From: an uncultured Flavobacteriaceae bacterium
GTDB lineage: Bacteria; Bacteroidota; Bacteroidia; Flavobacteriales; Flavobacteriaceae
Reading direction: 5' to 3'
Length of the DNA stretch: 64,000 bases
Assembly: GCA_947502495.1 (NCBI GenBank)
Contig: CANNAC010000003.1
Coordinates: forward strand, 62,001 to 126,000
Part shown: one piece after another, positions 28,383 through 37,846 of the stretch
Layout of the letters: every line of letters begins with the position of its first letter
Numbering within the stretch: the first letter of the stretch is position 1
Made by a program: the position numbers and the translations under genes
The notes under the pieces: model-generated
Database searches by the model: none
What the model was told of the DNA's origin: nothing
Seen by the model: the letters and a program-made list of their open reading frames with translations, nothing else

Positions 28383-28844
28383 ATGAGAAATACTTTGTCT
28401 ATCCTATTCTTACTTATTACTTTTAGTGCAGCAGCACAAAAGGTGAAGATAAAGAAAGGTAAAGTGTTTATCGATAAAGCAGAATATGTGCTTTCTGAGG
28501 AAGATAAATTATCCGATGGATCTTTTATCATTTCCAATTTAAAAGGAGAAGAGCTATTCTATTTAAAGTACAATACATATAGTGACCCTAAATATAAGAG
28601 AGATACAAATCCAAATGGAATGGTTGGGTATTTTGAATTGATATCTAAGGATTTAGAAACGGTTTATTTTGAATCTGGAACGCACCCAAGTTTAAGTGCT
28701 TCAGGAATGTCAAAAAAAACGTTTAAAATATTATATAATGGAGAAGTCATTAATGATGATGGAACTATTAATACGGATAAATTAGAAATGGTATCTAAAA
28801 AGATTGGTTTCGAATTTACAAAAAAGAGAACAGAATTAAATTAA
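28383..28844 (+). CDS. Secreted protein of unknown function inside the atp operon
   Basis: 153 residues with a signal peptide (MRNTLSILFLLITFSAAAQ) and a predicted mostly beta body (VKIKKGKVFIDKAEYVLSEED, FYLKYNTYSDPKYKRDTNPNG). There is no lipobox Cys and no motif I recognise. It is placed between atpH and atpA, 4 bp after atpH and 64 bp before atpA, and should be co-transcribed with the ATP synthase genes, although it looks like a periplasmic protein rather than an ATP synthase subunit. Codon use looks like its neighbours. It may be an insertion specific to this lineage. Confidence 0.85.
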   Translation: MRNTLSILFLLITFSAAAQKVKIKKGKVFIDKAEYVLSEEDKLSDGSFIISNLKGEELFYLKYNTYSDPKYKRDTNPNGMVGYFELISKDLETVYFESGTHPSLSASGMSKKTFKILYNGEVINDDGTINTDKLEMVSKKIGFEFTKKRTELN

Positions 28845-28908
28845 AAAAGAGTTATTCAAAAGATGGTAACATCTAGAGTGTAACGTCTAATATCTAATTA
28901 TAACAAAG

Positions 28909-30489
28909 ATGGCAGAAGTAAAACCAGCTGAAGTATCAGCAATCTTAAAACAACAACTATCCGGTTTTGAAGCAAGCGCTTCATTAGACGAAGTTGGAAC
29001 AGTATTAACAGTAGGTGATGGTATTGTACGTGCTTACGGATTAGCTAACGCACAATATGGTGAGTTAGTAGAATTTGATGGTGGATTAGAAGGTATTGTA
29101 CTTAATCTTGAAGAAGATAATGTAGGTATTGTACTTTTAGGAACTTCAGTAGGAGTTAGAGAAGGTTCTACAGTAAAACGTACTAATCGTATCGCTTCTA
29201 TTAAAGTAGGAGAAGGTATTGTTGGTCGTGTTGTAGATACTTTAGGTAACCCAATTGATGGTAAAGGTCCAATAGCTGGAACAACTTATGAGATGCCTTT
29301 AGAGCGTAAAGCTCCTGGAGTTATCTATAGAGAGCCAGTAACAGAACCATTACAAACAGGTATTAAAGCAATTGATGCTATGATCCCAGTTGGTAGAGGA
29401 CAACGTGAGTTAGTTATTGGTGACAGACAAACAGGTAAGACTGCAGTTTGTATTGATGCTATCTTAAATCAAAAAGAATTTTACGATGCAGGGGAACCTG
29501 TATATTGTATATATGTTGCTGTAGGTCAAAAGGCTTCCACAGTAGCACTTATTGCTAAAACTTTAGAAGAAAAAGGAGCTTTAGCGTACACAACAATAGT
29601 AGCTGCAAATGCATCAGATCCTGCTGCAATGCAAGTATATGCACCTTTTACAGGAGCATCTATTGGAGAGTACTTTAGAGATACTGGTAGACCAGCTTTA
29701 ATTGTATTTGATGATTTATCAAAACAAGCAGTTGCTTACCGTGAGGTATCTTTATTATTAAGACGTCCACCGGGACGTGAGGCGTATCCTGGAGATGTAT
29801 TTTATTTACACTCAAGATTATTAGAACGTTCTGCAAAAATCATTAATAATGATGCTATTGCAAAAGAAATGAATGATTTACCAGATTCATTAAAACCAAT
29901 CGTAAAAGGTGGTGGTTCTTTAACAGCATTGCCAATTATTGAAACGCAAGCAGGAGATGTTTCGGCATATATTCCAACAAATGTAATTTCAATTACAGAT
30001 GGACAAATCTTCTTAGATGGAGATTTATTTAACTCTGGTGTACGTCCAGCAATTAACGTAGGTATTTCTGTATCTCGTGTTGGTGGTAATGCACAGATTA
30101 AATCAATGAAAAAAGTATCTGGTACTTTAAAATTAGATCAAGCACAATACCGTGAGCTAGAAGCTTTCGCTAAGTTTGGTTCCGATTTAGATGCAGTTAC
30201 TTTAAATGTAATTAATAAAGGTAAACGTAACGTAGAGATCTTAAAGCAAGGTCAAAACGATCCGTTTACAGTAGAAGATCAAGTAGCAATTATTTATGCT
30301 GGATCTAAAAACTTATTAAAAGACGTTCCTGTAAATAAAATTAAAGAATTTGAAAGAGATTATCTTGAATTCTTAAATGCAAAACATAGAGGTGTTTTAG
30401 ATACTTTAAAAGCAGGGAAATTAACAGACGAGGTTACAGACACATTAATGACTGTATGTAAAGACCTTTCTGCTAAATATAGAGCATAA
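28909..30489 (+). CDS. atpA: ATP synthase F1 subunit alpha
   Basis: 526-residue nucleotide-binding subunit of the F1 head. It has the P-loop GDRQTGKT at residues 171-178, the block [27 protein letters not shown], and the arginine-finger region [17 protein letters not shown]. Full length and intact. No atpD or atpC follows, so the beta and epsilon subunits must be encoded elsewhere, a common arrangement in this phylum. Confidence 0.98.
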   Translation: MAEVKPAEVSAILKQQLSGFEASASLDEVGTVLTVGDGIVRAYGLANAQYGELVEFDGGLEGIVLNLEEDNVGIVLLGTSVGVREGSTVKRTNRIASIKVGEGIVGRVVDTLGNPIDGKGPIAGTTYEMPLERKAPGVIYREPVTEPLQTGIKAIDAMIPVGRGQRELVIGDRQTGKTAVCIDAILNQKEFYDAGEPVYCIYVAVGQKASTVALIAKTLEEKGALAYTTIVAANASDPAAMQVYAPFTGASIGEYFRDTGRPALIVFDDLSKQAVAYREVSLLLRRPPGREAYPGDVFYLHSRLLERSAKIINNDAIAKEMNDLPDSLKPIVKGGGSLTALPIIETQAGDVSAYIPTNVISITDGQIFLDGDLFNSGVRPAINVGISVSRVGGNAQIKSMKKVSGTLKLDQAQYRELEAFAKFGSDLDAVTLNVINKGKRNVEILKQGQNDPFTVEDQVAIIYAGSKNLLKDVPVNKIKEFERDYLEFLNAKHRGVLDTLKAGKLTDEVTDTLMTVCKDLSAKYRA

Positions 30490-30500
30490 AAAGTTCAGAG

Positions 30501-30544
30501 TTTAGAGTTATGTAGTAAGCATTTTACTTACACATAACTCTAAA
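30501..30544 (+). promoter_or_regulatory. Long intercistronic hairpin between atpA and atpG
   Basis: TTTAGAGTTATGT (30501-30513), one bulged A and GTAAG pair with CTTAC and ACATAACTCTAAA (30527-30544) around a 7-nt loop, an 18-bp stem. No T-run follows that would end the transcript. A likely RNase-processing or mRNA-stability element within the operon. Confidence 0.7.
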
Positions 30545-30562
30545 TTTTAATTATTAAACTAA

Positions 30563-30590
30563 TGTCACTCGGAGCTTGTCGAAGAGTCTT
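30563..30590 (+). repeat. Dispersed flavobacterial intergenic repeat (GTCAC…GAGCTTGTCGAAG)
   Basis: GTCACTCGGAGCTTGTCGAAG followed by AGTCTTT. It is a variant of the element at 36451-36480 (GTCATGCTGAGCTTGTCGAAG followed by CATCTTT), and the reverse complement of its core (CTCGACAAGCTCGAAATGAC) occurs twice at 39904-40050. Confidence 0.6.
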
Positions 30591-30603
30591 TATAATATAA
30601 AGA

Positions 30604-31464
30604 ATGGCTAATCTTAAAGAAATACGTAACAGAATATCTTCAGTATCTTCAACGATGCAGATTACTAGTGCCATGAAAATGGTATCTGCTGCAAAATTGA
30701 AAAAGGCACAAGATGCTATTACAGCAATGCGCCCTTATGCAGATAAGTTGACCGAACTTTTACAAAGTTTAAGTGCAACTTTAGATGCAGATTCTGGAAG
30801 TAAATTTGCGGATCAACGTACCGTTAATAATGTATTAATTGTATCTATAACTTCCAATAGAGGATTATGTGGTGCTTTTAATTCTAACATTATTAAGCAA
30901 ACAAAAAACTTAATTTCTAATGTACATGCAGGTAAAAAAGTATCTGTATTAGCAATAGGAAAGAAATCGAACGATGCCTTTGCTAAACAAGGAATCGTAA
31001 TCGATAACAAAAGCACTATTTTTGACGATTTAACTTTCGATAATGTAGCGGAAATAGCAGAAATGCTAATGGAGAAGTTTGTTACTGGTGAATTTGATCA
31101 AATTGAAATTGTTTATAACAAGTTTAAAAATGCCGCTACACAAATTGTAATGACGGAACAGTTTTTACCAATTGTACCAGTTGCAGGTGAAGCAGTAAAT
31201 AATGCAGATTATATTTTTGAACCTTCAAAATTAGAAATCGTTGAGCAATTAATTCCGAAGTCTTTAAAAACACAATTATATAAAGGAATTAGAGATTCTT
31301 TCGCTAGTGAGCATGGAGCACGTATGACAGCAATGCATAAAGCTACAGATAATGCTACAGAATTAAGAGATCAACTGAAATTAACATACAATAAAGCACG
31401 TCAAGCATCTATTACTAACGAAATCCTAGAGATTGTTGGTGGAGCAGAAGCATTGAATAATTAG
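30604..31464 (+). CDS. atpG: ATP synthase F1 subunit gamma
   Basis: 286-residue rotor shaft. N-terminal LKEIRNRISSVSSTMQITSAMKMVSAAKLKKAQ and C-terminal SEHGARMTAMHKATDNATELRDQLKLTYNKARQASITNEI form the coiled coil that turns inside the alpha/beta ring. Intact; last gene of the operon, 25 bp before a strong terminator. Confidence 0.97.
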   Translation: MANLKEIRNRISSVSSTMQITSAMKMVSAAKLKKAQDAITAMRPYADKLTELLQSLSATLDADSGSKFADQRTVNNVLIVSITSNRGLCGAFNSNIIKQTKNLISNVHAGKKVSVLAIGKKSNDAFAKQGIVIDNKSTIFDDLTFDNVAEIAEMLMEKFVTGEFDQIEIVYNKFKNAATQIVMTEQFLPIVPVAGEAVNNADYIFEPSKLEIVEQLIPKSLKTQLYKGIRDSFASEHGARMTAMHKATDNATELRDQLKLTYNKARQASITNEILEIVGGAEALNN

Positions 31465-31489
31465 ACGACGCTTTTAATAATACGATAAG

Positions 31490-31516
31490 AACCTCTTCAT
31501 TTTGAAGAGGTTTTTT
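31490..31516 (+). terminator. Terminator of the atp operon
   Basis: AACCTCTTCA / TGAAGAGGTT stem with a short T-rich loop and a run of six T. Confidence 0.9.
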
Positions 31517-31563
31517 GTTTACATAATATTGCCTAACTTTATAAATAATTAATTCTTAACAGA

Positions 31564-32067
31564 ATGAAGCAGTTTGCTTTCCTATTTATAATATTTTCTT
31601 TTATTTCTTGTTCTAATGATGATTCTGGAGAAGAACAATCTACTACAGAAAGTGATATTCTAGAAATTACGTATAAAGGCTATTATCAGGTTTATTTTGA
31701 AGAACCTTATCAAACGGAGACCTATAGTAATATAACGGTAACACCAATAATAGAACAAGTTTCTTCAACAGAAACAATTAATCTATTAAAAATCAAGGCT
31801 ATTTCAGATGGTGACACCGAAGACTACATTAGTTTTAAAGTGTTAACAAATACTATTGGAGATAATGCATTATATAAGGATGCTTTTTCTTTTAGATCGT
31901 ATGGAGCGACCTATTTTCCTTCTAATTTTAATTTTGAAGTGTTGGTAAATAATGATACAGAGTTTAAAGCCAATTTTTCCGGTGAATTAGAACACTGGTA
32001 TCAAGGAGCGTTGAGATATGTACATTTAGATATTACTTCTGCCTCTATTTCCATTGTACATGAATAA
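31564..32067 (+). CDS. Lipoprotein of unknown function
   Basis: 167 residues with a lipoprotein signal (FIIFSFISC, Cys about 16) and a following acidic SNDDSGEEQ stretch of the kind that routes flavobacterial lipoproteins to the cell surface. The rest is predicted beta-strand-rich (YKGYYQVYFEEPYQTETYS). No family recognised. It stands alone behind the atp terminator. Confidence 0.8.
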   Translation: MKQFAFLFIIFSFISCSNDDSGEEQSTTESDILEITYKGYYQVYFEEPYQTETYSNITVTPIIEQVSSTETINLLKIKAISDGDTEDYISFKVLTNTIGDNALYKDAFSFRSYGATYFPSNFNFEVLVNNDTEFKANFSGELEHWYQGALRYVHLDITSASISIVHE

Positions 32068-32226
32068 GATTATTTTGGGTTTTCCCGATCATAATATTGG
32101 AGTATAGGTTATCCCACGCAAGAAGTTGGAACATCTCCTACCAATAAAAGGAAACTTCACAAATTGTAAGTTTTTTTATGGAACACTATTTGATTTACTA
32201 TCTTTATAACAACTAAATCTATTTAC

Positions 32227-32763
32227 ATGCGTTTTCTTAAAACATCTATCTTATCTCTTTTTATGCTTTTTCTTTTGGCAAGTTTCTCCAATTGTTCCAG
32301 TACCAAAGAAGTGAATAATGAAGCAAATAAAATTGGCATGCAAAATTTTCAAGAAACCCCATCGTTTATCTTAGGAGAAACTAGTTATAAATATTGGACC
32401 GCAGGAATTCAAGGTGGTGGTTCTGGTATTAATGTACTAGTTCTTGTAGACGAAAATAAAAATAATGTGGTATTCGATACAATCTATTTTAGAGGAATGC
32501 AATCTAAACTGGAAGCCGTTAAAACAGGCTACGTTGCAAATTTTAGAACAAAAGCAAACCAAAAGAATGACCTAATAATGAGTGCTAACAAAAATGCTGA
32601 GTATGGTAATGAAATAGCAGACAAAGCAGCTTTTCCTTTTCAATTAAAAGATAAAGAATGTGTTATTAGTTATATAGAAGATAATACTACCAAATATTTT
32701 AAAATCGAAAATCTAGTCGAAAAACCTAGAGATATGTATCCAAGTGCACCACCAAAAAACTAA
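32227..32763 (+). CDS. Lipoprotein, tandem paralog A
   Basis: 178 residues, lipobox LLASFSNC (Cys about 23). The body contains YKYWTAGIQGGGSGINV, FDTIYFRGMQSKLE and KECVISYIEDNTTKYFKI, which recur in the next gene, so the two are tandem duplicates. The conserved Cys-Val-Ile-Ser-Tyr strand and the Gly-rich loop suggest a small beta-barrel or sandwich. Ends in a PSAPPKN tail. Function unknown. Confidence 0.82.
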   Translation: MRFLKTSILSLFMLFLLASFSNCSSTKEVNNEANKIGMQNFQETPSFILGETSYKYWTAGIQGGGSGINVLVLVDENKNNVVFDTIYFRGMQSKLEAVKTGYVANFRTKANQKNDLIMSANKNAEYGNEIADKAAFPFQLKDKECVISYIEDNTTKYFKIENLVEKPRDMYPSAPPKN

Positions 32764-32784
32764 ATGGATTAAAGTATTCTAAAT

Positions 32785-33243
32785 ATGAAAGCTTCTTTAA
32801 AAATTACTTTTTTATTACTTATTCTTATTGCTATAGTTAGTTGTAAACCTTCCAAATATGCATTTCAAAAAGAGGCTCCTTTTCAGTTAACACGTGCTTA
32901 TTTTAATAATTGGACTACCGGAATTCACATTGGTAGTACCGGTTTAAATATATATTTTGCGAATCTAATTCCTGCAAGAAATATAACAGTAGATAGTGTT
33001 TTTTTTAGAAAAATGAAAGGAAAGTTAAAAGAGGGAAAAGGCTTATATACCTCTAGATTAACTAAAAGATTAACCAATGCAGAAGATAATGCACTAACTA
33101 CAAATGGATTTTTTCCTTTTAAATTAGAAAATACAGAATGTGTAATTAGTTACTTAGAAAACGGCGATATTAAATACTATAAAGTAAATTACGTAGACGA
33201 AAAAGAAGGTGTTTATTATCTCGATGGTCCACCACAAGATTAA
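32785..33243 (+). CDS. Lipoprotein, tandem paralog B
   Basis: 152 residues, lipobox LIAIVSC. It shares WTTGIHIGSTGLNIYF, VDSVFFRKMKGKLKEG and TECVISYLENGDIKYYKV with the preceding gene, 21 bp upstream. Shorter because the variable middle segment is reduced. Ends in GPPQD. Likely co-transcribed with paralog A; function unknown. Confidence 0.82.
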   Translation: MKASLKITFLLLILIAIVSCKPSKYAFQKEAPFQLTRAYFNNWTTGIHIGSTGLNIYFANLIPARNITVDSVFFRKMKGKLKEGKGLYTSRLTKRLTNAEDNALTTNGFFPFKLENTECVISYLENGDIKYYKVNYVDEKEGVYYLDGPPQD

Positions 33244-33297
33244 TCCTTTTTATACTGCAACAAATTCAATACATTTAAGCCAAATTAAAAAAGAACA

Positions 33298-34761
33298 TTG
33301 AGTACATTAAAAACACTTTTTAAACAAACTTTTATTTATGGTCTAGCAACGGTGCTTCCTAGAATGTTAAGTGTTTTGTTAGTGCGCTTGCATACCGATA
33401 AAAGTGTGCTAAAAACAGTTGCCGATTATGGCGATGTTTCCTTAATATTTTCCTATTTCGTTTTATTTAATGTTATTATCGCCTACGGAATGGAAACCGC
33501 ATTCTTTCGGTTTTACAATAAAGAAGAAGATAAACAGAAGGTAATAGGCACTTCTGCAGTTTCTTTGGTGCTTAGTTCTTTTAGCTTTTTTGTTTTAGCA
33601 TTAATTTTTCAAAACCAAATAGCAAACTTTACAGATATTAAAGCAGAGTATATAAATCTTGTTATATGGATTTTACTCTTAGACGCATTAGTTATTATAC
33701 CATTTGCCTGGTTAAGAGCAAATGCAAAACCCATGAAGTACGCCGTAATTAAAATACTAAACGTACTTATTAATGTTGGTTTAAACTTATTCTTCCTATT
33801 GTGGTTGAAAGATATAGCAAATCAATCAGACCTTTTTGCATCTATTTATAAACCAGATTTTGAAATCCAATATATATTCATCGCTAATTTGGTTGCAAGT
33901 GGAGTCACGCTTTTATTGATGCTGCCATTTTATTTTAAGATTAAATACACCTTCAATACCAAGCTTTGGAAACAAATGATGCGTTATGCTTTTCCAGTTT
34001 TAATAGCCGGCGTTGCATTTTCAATAAACGAAACTTTTGATAGAATTTTATTAGATAAACTCTTACCAGAAAGTATTGCTAAAACCGAAATAGGAATGTA
34101 CTCTGCTTGTTACAAGCTCGCATTATTCATGACGCTTTTTGCAACCGCATATCGATTGGGAATCGAGCCTTTCTTTTTTAGTCATGCAAAAACAGAAAAT
34201 CCGCAAAAAAACTATGCTACAATTTTAGAGTACTTTGTTATTTTCGGATCGGTAATATTACTGATTGTTATTGTGTTTGCCGATTTCTTAAAAGTTATTT
34301 TTATTGGAGATGAAGCCTATTGGGAAGCCATGTGGATTGTTCCCATTGTACTACTGGCAAGTTTTTGTTTAGGTATATATCACAATCTTTCCGTTTGGTA
34401 CAAAATAACAGATAGAACAAAATTTGGCGCATATATTTCTGTTTTCGGAGCCTTGTTAACCGTAGCGCTAAACTTTTGGCTAATACCAATCATGAGCTAT
34501 AAAGGTTCGGCAATTGCAACATTAGCGGCATATACTTGTATGATGCTTGCTTCCTATTATTTTGGAAGAAAATATTATCCTATTCCGTATAACATAAAGA
34601 AAATAGGATTATATCTATTTGTTTCTATACTTTTTTCCGCTTTAAGCTTTTATAAATATAGAGGGAATTATTTTATAGGAATTGGTGCAATAATTGTATT
34701 TTTAGGTCTGGTTTTTCAATTAGAAAAGAAAGAATTAAAACGAATATTTATCAAGAATTAA
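33298..34761 (+). CDS. Polysaccharide flippase (Wzx/MATE-like)
   Basis: 487-residue integral membrane protein with about 12-14 helices of the MVF/MATE exporter superfamily. It opens TLKTLFKQTFIYGLATVLPRMLSVLLV and includes GMETAFFRFYNKEEDKQKVIGTS, YAFPVLIAGVAFSINETFDRILLDKLLP and SVWYKITDRTKFGAYISV. Members flip lipid-linked oligosaccharides across the inner membrane. Translation appears to begin at TTG 33298. It lies well away from the capsule cluster, next to dut and a sugar nucleotidyltransferase, and could be the flippase missing from the 1-10 kb cluster or serve LPS. Confidence 0.9.
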   Translation: MSTLKTLFKQTFIYGLATVLPRMLSVLLVRLHTDKSVLKTVADYGDVSLIFSYFVLFNVIIAYGMETAFFRFYNKEEDKQKVIGTSAVSLVLSSFSFFVLALIFQNQIANFTDIKAEYINLVIWILLLDALVIIPFAWLRANAKPMKYAVIKILNVLINVGLNLFFLLWLKDIANQSDLFASIYKPDFEIQYIFIANLVASGVTLLLMLPFYFKIKYTFNTKLWKQMMRYAFPVLIAGVAFSINETFDRILLDKLLPESIAKTEIGMYSACYKLALFMTLFATAYRLGIEPFFFSHAKTENPQKNYATILEYFVIFGSVILLIVIVFADFLKVIFIGDEAYWEAMWIVPIVLLASFCLGIYHNLSVWYKITDRTKFGAYISVFGALLTVALNFWLIPIMSYKGSAIATLAAYTCMMLASYYFGRKYYPIPYNIKKIGLYLFVSILFSALSFYKYRGNYFIGIGAIIVFLGLVFQLEKKELKRIFIKN

Positions 34762-34818
34762 CGGTGGTGTACCATGTAACGGAAGCATCGCAATAAAATG
34801 GAGATATAATTTAAAAAG

Positions 34819-34858
34819 ATTTCCGCCGGAGTTTATCTGGAGTGAAGTCGAATGACAG
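34819..34858 (-). repeat. Dispersed intergenic repeat (TGTCATTCGACTTCACTCCAG)
   Basis: Read on the - strand it begins TGTCATTCGACTTCACTCC and ends CCGGCGGAAATCT. It shares the GTCATTC head and AATCT end with the elements in 39850-40137. Confidence 0.5.
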
Positions 34859-34867
34859 AAAATAAAC

Positions 34868-35302
34868 ATGACAATAAAAATAATAAACAAATCTAGTCAC
34901 GCACTACCGCATTATGAAACCATAGCGTCTGCAGGAATGGATTTAAGAGCAAATATCACAGAAGCAATACTACTTAAACCTTTAGAAAGAACCATTGTTA
35001 AAACAGGTCTATTTATTGAATTACCAATAGGTTTTGAAGCACAAGTAAGACCAAGAAGTGGTCTAGCAGCCAAAAAAGGAATTACAGTCTTAAATGCTCC
35101 AGGAACTGTGGATGCAGATTATAGAGGAGAAATAGGTGTGATCTTAGTAAATTTGTCTAATGAAAATTTTACCATAGAAAATGGTGAACGCGTTGCACAA
35201 CTTGTAATAGCAAAACACGAACGTGCAGCATGGATAGAAGTAGAAGCGCTTTCAGAAACCGATCGAGGAGAAGGAGGTTTTGGAAGTACAGGAACTTCTT
35301 AA
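34868..35302 (+). CDS. dut: Deoxyuridine triphosphatase
   Basis: 144-residue homotrimeric dUTPase that hydrolyses dUTP to dUMP. All five motifs are present: [44 protein letters not shown] and the C-terminal [10 protein letters not shown] flap. Intact. First of a row of + strand genes reaching the EnvC-like gene. Confidence 0.97.
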   Translation: MTIKIINKSSHALPHYETIASAGMDLRANITEAILLKPLERTIVKTGLFIELPIGFEAQVRPRSGLAAKKGITVLNAPGTVDADYRGEIGVILVNLSNENFTIENGERVAQLVIAKHERAAWIEVEALSETDRGEGGFGSTGTS

Positions 35303-35398
35303 AGAATCCTGCAAGGTTTTTACAACCTAGTAGGTATACATACATAAAGTTTAATGAAACAGGTTTCCACTTTTGTGGAAATGAAAATATAATTTTCA

Positions 35399-36418
35399 AT
35401 GAAAATAATAGTACCAATGGCAGGACGAGGTTCTCGTTTACGTCCACATAGTTTAACCGTACCAAAACCATTAATTCCTGTTGCAGGGCAACCAATAGTG
35501 CATAGATTGGTAAAAGATATTGCAAAGGTTTTAAAGCAACCAATAGAAGAAATTGCATTTGTTCTTGGGGATCCAGCTTGGTTTGGTGACGAGGTAGTTG
35601 CTAGTTTAAAAGCATTAGCAGAAAGTCTAGGCGCAAAGGCATCTATTTACAGACAAGATAAACCATTAGGAACCGGACATGCAATTATGTGTGCCGAGCC
35701 ATCCCTTTCTGGTCCCGCAGTAATAGCCTATGCAGATACATTAATTCGTGCAGATTTTAATTTAGACCCAGAAGCAGATGCTGTAATTTGGACTAAAAAA
35801 GTCGCAAATCCAGAAGCCTATGGTGTTGTAAAATTAAATGCAGAAAATAATATTACAGAACTGGTAGAAAAACCAGAAACCTTTGTTAGTAATCAAGCGG
35901 TAATTGGTATTTATTACTTTAAAGATGTCGCGGTTTTAAAAGGAAAACTACAAGAGATTTTAGACGAAAACATTATGAATGGAGGAGAATACCAAATTAA
36001 TGATGGTATTTTACGCATGATGGCAGAAGGAAAAGTCTTTAAAACAGGAACCGTAGATGAATGGATGGATTGCGGAAACAAAGCCGTTACCATTGAAACA
36101 AATACTAGAATGTTAGGCTTTTTAAAAGCAGATAATGAAGAGCAATTAATTGCAGATTCTGTAACTTTAGAGAATGCTACAATTATCGAACCTTGTTATA
36201 TTGGCGAAAACGTAACACTTACCAATGCTACTATTGGACCAAACGTATCTATTGGTAATAATTGTATCGTAGAAAACGCAAGCGTTAAAAATAGTTTAAT
36301 ACAAAGCAATACAAGTATAAAAAATGCTAATTTAGACGAAGCTATGATTGGTAATCATGTGAAGTATAATGGCGAATATACTAAGATTAGTATTGGTGAT
36401 TATTCTATATTAGAATAA
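35399..36418 (+). CDS. Sugar-phosphate nucleotidyltransferase (glucose-1-phosphate type)
   Basis: 339-residue cytoplasmic enzyme activating a sugar 1-phosphate with an NTP. The N-terminal domain has the signature PMAGRGSRLRPHSLTVPKPLIPVAGQP (GxGxRL…PK), then PLGTGHAIMCAE, YADTLI and VEKPETF. The C-terminal quarter is a left-handed beta-helix (IEPCYIGENVTLTNATIGPNVSIGNNCIV). RmlA-like, but the exact sugar and nucleotide cannot be read from sequence. Expected to feed surface glycan or peptidoglycan-related synthesis. Confidence 0.92.
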   Translation: MKIIVPMAGRGSRLRPHSLTVPKPLIPVAGQPIVHRLVKDIAKVLKQPIEEIAFVLGDPAWFGDEVVASLKALAESLGAKASIYRQDKPLGTGHAIMCAEPSLSGPAVIAYADTLIRADFNLDPEADAVIWTKKVANPEAYGVVKLNAENNITELVEKPETFVSNQAVIGIYYFKDVAVLKGKLQEILDENIMNGGEYQINDGILRMMAEGKVFKTGTVDEWMDCGNKAVTIETNTRMLGFLKADNEEQLIADSVTLENATIIEPCYIGENVTLTNATIGPNVSIGNNCIVENASVKNSLIQSNTSIKNANLDEAMIGNHVKYNGEYTKISIGDYSILE

Positions 36419-36450
36419 TTATTGAAATCTAGAATACAATTAAAAAGATA

Positions 36451-36480
36451 ATGTCATGCTGAGCTTGTCGAAGCATCTTT
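36451..36480 (+). repeat. Dispersed intergenic repeat (GTCATGCTGAGCTTGTCGAAG)
   Basis: ATGTCATGCTGAGCTTGTCG followed by AAGCATCTTT. Same family as 30563-30590; ends 4 bp before the TPR gene start. Confidence 0.65.
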
Positions 36481-36484
36481 ACTT

Positions 36485-37846
36485 ATGAAAAAACAACTAT
36501 ACATATTACTTTTTATCTTCGGAATACTTCTGTTTCCGCAGGCAAACTATGCACAAGTTGATTTTAATAAAAAGCCAGATGATGATTTAGGGGATAATGA
36601 AGACGCCTACCAAGAACTCTTCTTTGAAGCATTAAAACAAAAAGGAATAGAAAACTACGATCGTGCTATTGAAGCCTTATTGAAATGTGAAAAATTAGAC
36701 GATTCTGATGCCGCTTTATATTTTGAATTAGGAAAAAACTACAACCAACTTAAAAACTTTGGCGCAGCAGAAGATGCATTGCAAAGAGCTATAAAAAAGC
36801 AGCCAGATAATGAATGGTATTTAGACGAGCTGTATGATATCTATGCAAAACAGAATAACTTAGACAAAGCAATTAAAACCGTAAAACAACTGGTAAAGTA
36901 TCATCCAGATTACAAAGAAGATTTAGCAACCTTGTATGTGAAAACTAAAAAATACGATGATGCACTTAAGGTTTTAGATGAAATGGATGCAGAACTTGGC
37001 GTTTCCGACACAAGAGATCGTGTTAGAAATAGAATTTATAATGCTACCGGAAATAAAAAAGAACAGATTGAAAACCTAGAAGAACGCGTCGAAGAAAACC
37101 CAGACCAAGAAAAAAATTATCTTTCTCTAATCTTCAGATATAGCGAAAATAACGAAAAGGAAAAGGCTTTTGAAACCGCTAAAAAACTTCTAGAAAGCCA
37201 TCCTAATTCGCAAATGGTACATTTAGCTTTGTATAAGTTTTATTTAGATGAAAATAGTGCAGATAAAGCTGTTGCATCGATGCAAATTGTACTAAACTCT
37301 AACCTTATTAAGCCAGAAGCGAAAATGATGGTGCTTCAAGATTTTGTAAAGTTTGTTGGTAAAAACCCAGAATACGAAAGTCAGCTAGTTGAAATTACTT
37401 CACAAATAACAGATAGCGAAAAAGGAAAATCGAATATAGAAGTGGCACAATACTTTTTAACGAAAGGCGATAAAGTAAAAGCGGTAAGCTATTATGAAAA
37501 AGCGCTTGAAAAAGAGCCCGAAAACTTTGGAGTACTTCGCAACGTTTTGTTATTGTATATCGATGTTGAGAACTATACAGAAGCAGTTTCCATGAGTACA
37601 GATGCTTTAGATAAATTCCCTTCACAACCTATATTTTATTTGGTAAATGGCGTGGCTCAAAATAAATTAAACCAACCAGAAAAAGCGATACGTGTTTTAG
37701 AAACAGGTTTAGATTATGTGATAGACGATACTAGAATGGAAGGTGATTTTTACAAACAAATAAGTATTTCGTACACGCAATTAAACAATACAGACAAAGC
37801 AAAGACGTTTAGTGATAAAGCAAAACAATTAGAATCTACAAATTAG
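36485..37846 (+). CDS. Periplasmic TPR protein
   Basis: 453 residues. Signal peptide MKKQLYILLFIFGILLFPQANYAQ, then at least eight tetratricopeptide units (for example ALYFELGKNYNQLKNFGAAEDALQRAIKKQP). Serves as a scaffold in the periplasm or at the outer membrane. Its stop is directly followed by the DUF4292 gene, and the row TPR-DUF4292-EnvC-like is recurrent in Flavobacteriaceae, suggesting a joint envelope function. No catalytic motif. Confidence 0.87.
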   Translation: MKKQLYILLFIFGILLFPQANYAQVDFNKKPDDDLGDNEDAYQELFFEALKQKGIENYDRAIEALLKCEKLDDSDAALYFELGKNYNQLKNFGAAEDALQRAIKKQPDNEWYLDELYDIYAKQNNLDKAIKTVKQLVKYHPDYKEDLATLYVKTKKYDDALKVLDEMDAELGVSDTRDRVRNRIYNATGNKKEQIENLEERVEENPDQEKNYLSLIFRYSENNEKEKAFETAKKLLESHPNSQMVHLALYKFYLDENSADKAVASMQIVLNSNLIKPEAKMMVLQDFVKFVGKNPEYESQLVEITSQITDSEKGKSNIEVAQYFLTKGDKVKAVSYYEKALEKEPENFGVLRNVLLLYIDVENYTEAVSMSTDALDKFPSQPIFYLVNGVAQNKLNQPEKAIRVLETGLDYVIDDTRMEGDFYKQISISYTQLNNTDKAKTFSDKAKQLESTN

